This document shows positions 32,480 to 38,418 of a stretch of DNA of 38,418 bases, in pieces. The position numbers and the translations under genes are program-made. The notes beneath the pieces are model-generated. The model saw only the letters and a list, made by a program, of their open reading frames with translations, was not told the origin of the DNA and made no database searches. This DNA comes from Actinoplanes subtropicus. Its GTDB lineage: Bacteria; Actinomycetota; Actinomycetes; Mycobacteriales; Micromonosporaceae. The DNA lies in assembly GCF_000721705.1 (NCBI RefSeq), contig NZ_JOJL01000061.1:1-38418 (forward strand). Direction: 5' to 3'. Numbering within the stretch: the stretch's first letter is position 1; each line of letters opens with the position of its first letter.

Positions 32480-33253
32480 ATGTCCGGTTCGGGTGCGGAT
32501 CGTCGTGGCGAGGTCCGATCGGTCGCCCGGGCGCTGGACATCCTCAGCGCGTTCAGCACGGCGCACCCGCGGCTGACGCTGTCCGAACTGGCCGATGCGG
32601 TGGGCATGCCGCGGCCGAGCGTGCGCCGGATCGCGGTGACCCTGATCGAACGTGGCTTCCTCCGGCAGGACCCGGACGGGGCGTACCTGCTCGGCGTGCG
32701 CCTGGTGGAGCTGGGCAGCCAGGTCTCGGGGAGCTCGGCGATCACCCACCGGGCCGGCGCCGCGGCCGACGAGCTCGCCCGGATGACCGGGGAGACCGTG
32801 CTGATCGCCGAGGTGGACTGGGACTCGCTGTCCCTGCTCATCATCGGCCGGCGCGAGCCGCTGCAGCCGCCGGCCGCCGCGACCTCGCCGATCGGCCGGC
32901 GGTATCCGCTTTCCAGTGGCTGCATCGCCAAGGCGGTGCTCTCCGGCCTGTCGCCCGAGGGCGCGGCCACCGTCGTGCCCCGCCTGCGGCTGACGCCCCG
33001 CACGGCGGCCAGCATCGTGGACCCGGATCTGCTGGCGGCCGACGTGGCGGCCAGCCGCGCCCGCGGGTACGCGATCCAGTCCGGCGAGTTCCTGGTCGGG
33101 ATGGCGGGCGCGGCGGTCCCGGTGCACGTTTCCGGCCGGGTCGTGGGGGCGCTCGCGGTGGTGGGCGCGGCGCTGCGCTACCCGAGCCCGAAGCTGCACA
33201 GCACCGGCCGTCTGGTGCGCAGCGTGCTGGCTCGGCAACGCCCCGCCGCCTGA
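32480..33253 (+). CDS. IclR-family transcriptional regulator
   Basis: 257 residues. The winged helix-turn-helix is at residues 13-70 (RSVARALDILSAFSTAHPRLTLSELADAVGMPRPSVRRIAVTLIERGFLRQDPDGAYLLG). The effector domain follows, with GETVLIAEVDWDSLSLLI, SPIGRRYPLSSGCIAKAVLSGL, the characteristic SRARGYAIQSGEFLVGMAGAAVPV and a closing helix. This arrangement is that of PcaR/PobR-type regulators of aromatic catabolism, so control of the hydroxyquinol genes 1.5 kb away on the other strand is plausible, though the two are separated by the LexA-like gene and an unknown gene. Transcription is probably leaderless. Confidence 0.88.
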   Translation: MSGSGADRRGEVRSVARALDILSAFSTAHPRLTLSELADAVGMPRPSVRRIAVTLIERGFLRQDPDGAYLLGVRLVELGSQVSGSSAITHRAGAAADELARMTGETVLIAEVDWDSLSLLIIGRREPLQPPAAATSPIGRRYPLSSGCIAKAVLSGLSPEGAATVVPRLRLTPRTAASIVDPDLLAADVAASRARGYAIQSGEFLVGMAGAAVPVHVSGRVVGALAVVGAALRYPSPKLHSTGRLVRSVLARQRPAA

Positions 33254-33378
33254 CCCGCACCGGCTGTCATCGGCGCGTTGCGGCCGGTCACGCGTTTCGC
33301 ACTGCGGAATCGAGGGTCGTTCCGGGCCGATCACGATGGCTACCCTCCGCCCGTTCCATCATGAGCAGGAGGACCGCC

Positions 33379-33525
33379 GTGCCGCGCAAGGACGCCGACG
33401 AGCAGCCGGGCATCGACTACGAGAAGGACGGCGGCGGCACCACGGCCACCCTGGTCGTCGGCGGGCTGATCCTGCTGATGGTGCTGGCGCTGGGCGGGTT
33501 GCTGTACCTGACGTTCGCGGGCTGA
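33379..33525 (+). CDS. Small single-pass membrane protein (48 residues)
   Basis: GTG 33379 follows a perfect AGGAGGA ribosome-binding site (33367-33373). The product starts MPRKDADEQPGIDYEKDGGG, then one transmembrane helix (TLVVGGLILLMVLALGGLLYL) and a short end TFAG. An in-frame ATG at 33361 lies upstream of the ribosome-binding site and is less likely. The charged N-terminus should face the cytoplasm. No family is recognised. It is convergent with the GNAT gene, with 5 bases between stops. Confidence 0.7.
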   Translation: MPRKDADEQPGIDYEKDGGGTTATLVVGGLILLMVLALGGLLYLTFAG

Positions 33526-33530
33526 GCGGT

Positions 33531-34055
33531 TCAGAGCGCTTTGTGGAAGACCAGGAAGTCGCACTCGGTCGCGAGGCGCGGAACCAGGTCGGGATAGTCC
33601 TCGCCGAGGTCGCCGTGCCGGACCACCCGATAGCCGAGCCGCTGGTACCAGTCGTGCAGGAACTGCTTGACCGGATGCGTCCAGCGCCGGGGGAACAACA
33701 ACTCGAGCTGCATCGTGGGCAGGCCCTGCGATCGGGCCCAGCCCTCGGCGTACGCGATCAGACCACGCCCGATGCCGGCGCCGCGCCGCGCCGGGTGAGC
33801 CACCAGCATGCCGAACTCGCCCTCGCCGGTGGGTAGGCGCTGGAGGCGCATCGCGCCGATCACGGCGTCGCCGTCGCGCGCCACCACCAACTGACTGGCC
33901 TCGATCATCGCGGCGATCTCGGCGGGGCCGGTCCGGTCGGTGCCCTCCAGCCAGATGCCCTTCTCGCCGGCGGCGTAGACCTCGTTCACCAAGTCGGTCA
34001 GCTCCGCCACGAACCGCTCGTCGGCGGACCGCTCCTTCTCGACCACGTCAATCAT
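33531..34055 (-). CDS. GNAT-family N-acetyltransferase
   Basis: 174 residues from ATG 34055 (MIDVVEKERSADERFVAELTDLVNEVYAAGEKGIW). QLVVARDGDAVIGAMRLQRL and GEFGMLVAHPARRGAGIGRGLIAYAEGWARSQG form motif A with the acetyl-CoA pyrophosphate loop (R-R-x-G-x-G-x-G). The end (WYQRLGYRVVRHGDL) is motif B. The substrate is unknown. An extended start would add about 19 poorly conserved residues. Neighbours give no clear hint. Confidence 0.85.
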   Translation of the reverse strand: MIDVVEKERSADERFVAELTDLVNEVYAAGEKGIWLEGTDRTGPAEIAAMIEASQLVVARDGDAVIGAMRLQRLPTGEGEFGMLVAHPARRGAGIGRGLIAYAEGWARSQGLPTMQLELLFPRRWTHPVKQFLHDWYQRLGYRVVRHGDLGEDYPDLVPRLATECDFLVFHKAL

Positions 34056-34185
34056 CGTGTGGCGGCCTTCTTGGTCGTGGGCAGGGCTTCGACGTGCGGT
34101 GCGGGCGCCCATGCTATCCGGCGACCCTCCCGATCGATCGTGACCGGGCTCACCTCGCGGGACCGCCGTTCACTCGGTCGGTTAA

Positions 34186-34204
34186 TTAGGTTAGCCTCAC
34201 CTCA
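34186..34204 (+). promoter_or_regulatory. DtxR/IdeR-type iron box overlapping the start codon
   Basis: TTAGGTTAGCCTCACCTCA matches the actinobacterial iron-box consensus TTAGGTTAGGCTAACCTAA at 16 of 19 positions. Its last base is the A of ATG 34204. Iron-dependent repression of the importer operon is expected from established knowledge of this motif. Confidence 0.85.
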
Positions 34205-35001
34205 TGACAGGACAGGCCGCCCTCATCGGCGCGGGGCTGACGCTCGCCTACGACGGCCGCACCGTCGTGCACGGGGCCGGCGTCGAGCTGCGCGCCGGCC
34301 GCGTCGTGGCGCTGATCGGCCCCAACGGCTCCGGCAAGTCGACGCTGCTGCGCTCGCTGGCCCGGCTGCACGCCCCGCGGGCCGGTTCGGTCACTTTGGA
34401 CGGTACCGACGCGCTCGCGTTGCGCCCGAGGGACTTCGCCCGCCGGGTCACCCTGCTCACCCAGTCCCGCCCCACCCCCGGCGGCGTCCGGGTGCGGGAC
34501 GTGGTCGCGTATGGCCGGCATCCGTACCGCACCCGGTTCGGCGCCGGCGACCCGGACGGGCCCGCGCTGGCCGACCGCGCGATGCGGCTCACCGGCGTCG
34601 AGCGGATGGCCGAGCGCGCCGTCGACGAGCTCTCCGGCGGCGAGCTGCAACGGGTCTGGCTCGCCACCTGCCTCGCCCAGGACACCGGCGTGGTGCTGCT
34701 CGACGAGCCGACCACCTTCCTCGACCTGCGCTATCAGATCGAGACGCTCGACATCGTCCGCGACCTCGCCGACGAGCACGGCGTCGCGGTCGGGGTGGTG
34801 CTGCACGACCTCGATCAGGCGGCCGCGGTCGCCGACGAGCTCGTGCTGCTGGACCGGGGCGTGGTCCGGGCGACCGGCAAGCCCTCGGCAGTGCTCACCG
34901 CGGAACTGCTCACCGAGGTCTACGGGCTGCGCATCGACGTGCACATCGACGAGGGCGGTCACGTCCGCACCAGGCCGGTCGGCCGGCACAACACCATTTG
35001 A
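34204..35001 (+). CDS. Iron-siderophore ABC transporter, ATP-binding protein
   Basis: 265 residues. Walker A GPNGSGKST, Q-loop TLLTQSRPTPGGVRVRDVVAYGRHPY, signature LSGGELQRVWLATCL, Walker B GVVLLDEPTTFLD and H-loop VLHDLDQA are all intact. The YGRHPY segment is typical of FecE/FhuC-type ATPases of siderophore importers. It is the first gene of a three-gene operon with a binding lipoprotein and a double permease. There is no Shine-Dalgarno sequence before ATG 34204, and the iron box covers this position; TAGGTT at 34187-34192 could be the -10 of a leaderless transcript. Confidence 0.93.
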   Translation: MTGQAALIGAGLTLAYDGRTVVHGAGVELRAGRVVALIGPNGSGKSTLLRSLARLHAPRAGSVTLDGTDALALRPRDFARRVTLLTQSRPTPGGVRVRDVVAYGRHPYRTRFGAGDPDGPALADRAMRLTGVERMAERAVDELSGGELQRVWLATCLAQDTGVVLLDEPTTFLDLRYQIETLDIVRDLADEHGVAVGVVLHDLDQAAAVADELVLLDRGVVRATGKPSAVLTAELLTEVYGLRIDVHIDEGGHVRTRPVGRHNTI

Positions 35002-35031
35002 TCACCTGATCCGAAAGGTCCCCCCGAGAAG

Positions 35032-36027
35032 ATGGCTATCACCCGCCGAGCGTTCGCCACCACGGCGGCCGCGCTCACCGCGCTGCTCATCGCGGCCTGC
35101 GGCACCACCGAGGACCCGGCCGGCGCCGCCGCGGCGCCCGCGTCCTCCGCGCCCTCCGGCCCGGTCGACCTCCAGGACGAGCGCGGCACGGTCCATCTCG
35201 CCGCGCCGGCCAGGAACGTCGTCTCGCTGGAGTGGGGCCTGACCGAGAACCTGCTCGCGCTCGGCGTGAAGCCGGCCGGGCAGGCCGACGTCAAGGGCTA
35301 CAACCTCTGGGACTCGACCACCCCGATCGACCCGAAGACCCCGGACGTCGGCCGGCGCGGCGAGCCGAGCCTCGACGCGATCGTCGCGCTCGACCCCGAT
35401 CTGGTCGTCACCACGACCGACCTGCCGGAGACAGTCATCGCGCAGATCGCCAAGAAGGTGCCGGTGATCGCGCTGCGCGGCTCGGACGGATCGGATCCGA
35501 TCGGATACCTGCGCAGGACGGTGACCACGCTGGCCGAGGCGACCGGCACCGAGGCGCAGGGCGCCAAGTTGCTGGCCGGCTTCGACGCGAAGGTCGCCGC
35601 CGGAAAGGAGGCGCTGGCCAAGGCGGACCGGACCGGCGCGCCGTTCGTGATGACGGACGGCTGGGTGGACTCCGGCACCGTGTCGATCCGGATGTACACC
35701 CCGAACTCCTTCTTCGGCGCCGTCGACAAGGAACTCGGCCTGCAGAACCAGTGGACCACCGGCGGCGACAAGGACTACGGCCTCGCCCAGACCGACGTCG
35801 AGGGACTCACCAGGATCAAAGACGCGAAGACCACCTTCCTGTACGCCGCGAACAAGTCCGACGGCGGCGACTACACCGACTCGCTCAAGAACAACGCGGT
35901 CTGGAAGCAGTTGCCGTTCGTACAGGGCCAGCGGGTGAAGCGCCTGCCGGACGGCATCTGGATGTTCGGCGGCCCGGCCTCGGCGGCGGCCTACATCGAC
36001 GCGGTCGTCGCCGCGCTGAGCGCCTGA
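35032..36027 (+). CDS. Iron-siderophore ABC transporter, substrate-binding lipoprotein
   Basis: 331 residues with a lipoprotein signal (MAITRRAFATTAAALTALLIAAC, C23 lipidated; the RR pair hints at Tat export). The mature class III binding protein shows VVSLEWGLTENLLALGVKPAG, RRGEPSLDAIVALDPDLVV and PVIALRGSDGSDPIGYLRR, joined by a long helix to the second lobe (PFVMTDGWVDSGTVSIRMYTP, GIWMFGGPASAAAYIDAVVAAL), as in FecB/FhuD-type proteins. It would capture an Fe(III)-siderophore outside the membrane and deliver it to the permease. The gene lies 30 bases after the ATPase gene. The cargo cannot be told; no siderophore synthesis genes are in the window. Confidence 0.92.
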   Translation: MAITRRAFATTAAALTALLIAACGTTEDPAGAAAAPASSAPSGPVDLQDERGTVHLAAPARNVVSLEWGLTENLLALGVKPAGQADVKGYNLWDSTTPIDPKTPDVGRRGEPSLDAIVALDPDLVVTTTDLPETVIAQIAKKVPVIALRGSDGSDPIGYLRRTVTTLAEATGTEAQGAKLLAGFDAKVAAGKEALAKADRTGAPFVMTDGWVDSGTVSIRMYTPNSFFGAVDKELGLQNQWTTGGDKDYGLAQTDVEGLTRIKDAKTTFLYAANKSDGGDYTDSLKNNAVWKQLPFVQGQRVKRLPDGIWMFGGPASAAAYIDAVVAALSA

Positions 36028-36035
36028 GGATGACG

Positions 36036-38144
36036 ATGACCAGCACGATCAACGCCCCTGACCAAGTCGTCGCGCCGCCGGCGCCCGGCCGGCCCCGGCC
36101 GTACCGGATCGTCGTGCTCTTCGCCGGTCTGATCGTGCTGCTCGTCGTCCTCTCCGCGATCCACCTCGCGCAGGGAACCGCGAATCTGAGCGTTTCCGAG
36201 CTGTTGCGAGCGCTCTGGCCCTGGGCGCATCAGGACACCGAACGCTCACAAGCGGTCGCGGTGCTGGTCGCCAGCCGGGTCCCCCGGCTGGCGGCCGCCC
36301 TGCTCGTCGGCCTCGCGGCCGGGGTGGCGGGCGGCGTCGTGCAGTCGGTGGCGCGCAACCCGCTCGCCTCCCCCGACACGCTCGCGGTCAACGCCGGCGC
36401 GTACGTGTCGGTGGTCGCGGTCGCCGCGTTCGGCGTGTCGCTCCCGTTCTTCCTCGGCGGGCTGACCGCTTTCCTCGGCGGCCTGCTCGCGGCCGGTCTG
36501 GTGCTGCTGGTCGCCCGCGGCGGCACGGCCGGCCCGACCCGGCTGATCCTGGCCGGATCGGCGGTGGCCCTGGCGCTCGACGCGCTGACCACCGTGCTGC
36601 TGATGCTGTTCCAGCAGAACACGATCGGTCTGTTCGCCTGGGGCAGCGGCAGCACCGTGCAATCCGGATCGGAACAGGTCACCCGGGCCGCGCCGATCGT
36701 CGGCCTCGGCGTCCTCGCCGCGCTGCTCCTGGCGCACCGGCTGGACGTGCTGGCGCTGGGCGACGACCCGGCCCGGGTGCTCGGCGTCGACGTCCGCCGG
36801 ACCCGGGTCCTCGCCGTCCTCGCCGCCGTCCTGCTGGCCGCGATCGCGGTCACGGTAGCCGGTCCGATCGGTTTCGCCGGGCTGTGCGCGCCGGTGATCG
36901 CCCGGCTCGTCGCCCGCCGCATTCCGGGCCTCGGCGCCCACCTCCTGCTGCTGCCCCTCGCCGGCCTGACCGGCGCGCTCATCGTGGTCGGCGCGGACGT
37001 GCTGATGCGCGCGGTGCTCCCGGCCGACGTGGCCATCTCGGTGCCGACCGGCATCGTCACCTCGCTGTCCGGCGCGACGGTGCTGGTCTGGCTGGCCCGG
37101 CGCACCCGCGAGGGCGGACCGGCCGCCACGCCGGCCCGCGGCGGGCACGGCTCGGTGCGGTCCCGCGGCTGGATCGTCACCGTCGCGATCCTGCTCGCCT
37201 TGGTCCTGGTCGCCGCGGCCGTGGCCGCGCTGCTGCTCGGCGACCGGATCGTCCTGCTCGGCGACGTGGCCAACTGGTGGCGCGGCGCCGCCGGGCGGAA
37301 CGTCGGCTTCGTCCTCGACCAGCGGTGGCCCCGCGTGCTGGCCGCCCTGCTGGGCGGCGCCGCGCTGGCGCTGGCCGGCTCGATCGTGCAGGCGGTCTGC
37401 CGCAACCCGCTCGCCGAGCCCAGTCTGCTCGGCGTGACGCCGGGCGCGAGCGCCGGCGCGGTGGCGGTGGTGCTCCTGCTGCCCGGCCTCGGCGTGTGGC
37501 CGGTGATGGCGGCGGCCACGGTCGCGGCGCTCGGCACGTTCGCGCTGGTCTACTGGCTGGCGGCCGGTCGCGGGCCGGCCTCGGACCGGATCGTCCTGGT
37601 CGGCGTGGGGGTCAGCGCGGGAGCGACCGCGATCACCACCCTGGTCGTGGTCGTGATCGCGCCGTGGAACACGGGGACAGCGCTTACCTGGCTGGCCGGC
37701 TCCACCTACGGGCGGACACCAGGCCAGATCCTGCCGGTCACGCTGGTCCTGCTGGTGGCGTTGCCGCTGACGCTCGCCGCGAGTCGCACACTTGACCTGG
37801 TCTCGCTGGACGAGGACGTGCCGCGGGTGCTCGGGGTGCCGCTGCGCCGCGCCCGGCTGGGGTTCCTGGCGGTTGCCGCGGTGCTGACCGCGGCGGCGGC
37901 CTGTGCGGTCGGCGCGCTGGCGTTCGTGGGACTGGTGGCGCCGCATGCCGCGCGAGCTCTGGCCGGGGCCTCGCACTCCCGGTCGGTTCCGGTGGCGTTC
38001 GCTCTCGGGGCGGTGCTGGTGAGCGTGGCCGACACGGCCGGGCGCACGGTGCTGGCGCCGACGCAGCTGGCCGCCGGGCTGGTGACCGCGCTGATCGGCG
38101 CGCCCTATTTCGTCTGGCTCCTCTGGCGCAGCCGCACCGCCTGA
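36036..38144 (+). CDS. Iron-siderophore ABC transporter permease, two FecCD domains fused
   Basis: 702 residues from ATG 36036 (GAGG at 36026-36029 gives good spacing; ATG 36030 is the alternative). Two homologous FecCD halves follow each other: the first has [35 protein letters not shown] at about residues 80-115, the second RWPRVLAALLGGAALALAGSIVQAVCRNPLAEPS at about 430-462. Each carries a coupling-helix segment (LGDDPARVLGVDVRRTR; LDEDVPRVLGVPLRRAR) and GxxxFAGLCAPVIAR / GALAFVGLVAPHAAR. About 20 helices are expected, with a charged linker RRTREGGPAATPARGGHG. The fusion replaces a FecC/FecD heterodimer, as in FhuB. Confidence 0.93.
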   Translation: MTSTINAPDQVVAPPAPGRPRPYRIVVLFAGLIVLLVVLSAIHLAQGTANLSVSELLRALWPWAHQDTERSQAVAVLVASRVPRLAAALLVGLAAGVAGGVVQSVARNPLASPDTLAVNAGAYVSVVAVAAFGVSLPFFLGGLTAFLGGLLAAGLVLLVARGGTAGPTRLILAGSAVALALDALTTVLLMLFQQNTIGLFAWGSGSTVQSGSEQVTRAAPIVGLGVLAALLLAHRLDVLALGDDPARVLGVDVRRTRVLAVLAAVLLAAIAVTVAGPIGFAGLCAPVIARLVARRIPGLGAHLLLLPLAGLTGALIVVGADVLMRAVLPADVAISVPTGIVTSLSGATVLVWLARRTREGGPAATPARGGHGSVRSRGWIVTVAILLALVLVAAAVAALLLGDRIVLLGDVANWWRGAAGRNVGFVLDQRWPRVLAALLGGAALALAGSIVQAVCRNPLAEPSLLGVTPGASAGAVAVVLLLPGLGVWPVMAAATVAALGTFALVYWLAAGRGPASDRIVLVGVGVSAGATAITTLVVVVIAPWNTGTALTWLAGSTYGRTPGQILPVTLVLLVALPLTLAASRTLDLVSLDEDVPRVLGVPLRRARLGFLAVAAVLTAAAACAVGALAFVGLVAPHAARALAGASHSRSVPVAFALGAVLVSVADTAGRTVLAPTQLAAGLVTALIGAPYFVWLLWRSRTA

Positions 38145-38179
38145 CCGGCCGGCGGGCGAGGTGAGGCGTTTGATGCATG

Positions 38180-38200
38180 CGCGCCGTTCTGCTCGGCGCG
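38180..38200 (+). terminator. Weak hairpin after the iron-importer operon
   Basis: CGCGCCG (38180-38186) pairs with CGGCGCG (38194-38200) over a 7-base loop, 35 bases after the permease stop. There is no T-run, so a terminator role is tentative. The remaining bases to 38328 show no supported gene. Confidence 0.35.
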
Positions 38201-38328
38201 GCTGATGCGCTGCCGGCTCGGTGAGTGGCAAACGTCTCGCGTTGTTCGCGGGGCACCGCGCATGGCCCGTGTGGGGCGGCGGACAAGCAGGCTGTCGCGG
38301 GTCCTGACCGGTGAGATTTTGCGTTGGC

Positions 38329-38418
38329 TCAAGACCGTGTAGTGGCTGGTCGTCGGTGGGTGTTGCTGGTGCGGGCGTAGCGGGTTTGTTCGAGGTCGGC
38401 GTATTCGGTGATCAGTGG
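38329..38418 (-). CDS. C-terminal end of an unidentified gene (partial)
   Basis: Read from the window edge on the minus strand, the last 29 residues are PLITEYADLEQTRYARTSNT and then HRRPATTRS, with stop TGA at 38331-38329. The codons are richer in A than neighbouring genes (GAATACGCC, GAACAAACC), as is common in mobile-element genes. This tail is too short to identify; a transposase or recombinase is only a guess. Confidence 0.35.
   Translation of the reverse strand, partial: PLITEYADLEQTRYARTSNTHRRPATTRS

Noticed and set aside
36246..38231. Very long minus-strand open frame opposite the fused permease
   Set aside because: Composition (runs of R, G, H, Q) is that of an antisense shadow; the plus-strand FecCD protein has clear helices and motifs.
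38329..38418. Transposase 3' end / insertion sequence boundary
   Set aside because: Only 29 residues are visible and no inverted terminal repeat was found, so it is listed as an unidentified partial gene only.

Overview
The window is very GC-rich, with strong third-position G/C bias, frequent GTG starts and many 4-base ATGA/GTGA gene overlaps. Together with actinobacterial families (DosS-like sensor kinase, Acg-type nitroreductases, a mycothiol-type isomerase family, DtxR/IdeR-type iron box, cydABDC order) this points to a filamentous actinomycete. A Micromonosporaceae member such as Actinoplanes is my guess from general resemblance only. No rRNA, tRNA, CRISPR array or complete insertion sequence was found.

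Region 1 (1-11.4 kb) is respiratory and low-oxygen/redox biology. It holds the 3' end of a cytochrome c oxidase subunit I gene, a GyrI-like protein, an F420/NADP oxidoreductase-like protein, the complete cytochrome bd operon cydA-cydB-cydD-cydC (minus strand), a divergent GAF-GAF sensor histidine kinase of the DosS/DevS type, and two overlapping Acg-like nitroreductase genes. The same 14-bp box, GGGACCTTCGGCCC, lies between cydA and the kinase gene and again just before the first Acg gene. A third, nearly canonical DosR box lies in the 3' tail of the second Acg gene. This suggests a compact DosR-type circuit that includes cytochrome bd.

Region 2 (11.1-17.9 kb) has a lipoprotein gene whose 3' end runs through five 17-bp tandem repeats, a tautomerase/MarR divergent pair with two operator-like palindromes, a membrane protein, and a LacI regulator divergent from a Tat-exported GH53 galactanase. 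Copies of the palindrome GTGAGCGCTCAC are scattered here and again near 22 kb. An endonuclease/exonuclease/phosphatase-family gene closes the region.

Region 3 (17.9-29 kb) is mixed. It holds unknown genes with a possible ATPase remnant, an AT-richer gap, a NylB-like serine hydrolase with an upstream partner, a possible structured RNA ending in a strong terminator, a secreted protein, a maleylpyruvate-isomerase-family enzyme, a coupled small ORF / unknown / nucleotidyltransferase set, an SGNH hydrolase, a GH43 beta-xylosidase, a DUF4232-like lipoprotein, a TetR regulator and a secreted protein.

Region 4 (29-38.4 kb) holds the lower hydroxyquinol pathway (intradiol dioxygenase and maleylacetate reductase) directly downstream of and codirectional with a LexA-like repressor. 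An IclR regulator and a protein of unknown function lie nearby. Next come a GNAT acetyltransferase, a 48-residue membrane protein, and an iron-siderophore ABC importer (ATPase, lipoprotein, fused double permease) under an iron box that overlaps the first start codon. The window ends in the 3' end of an unidentified minus-strand gene.
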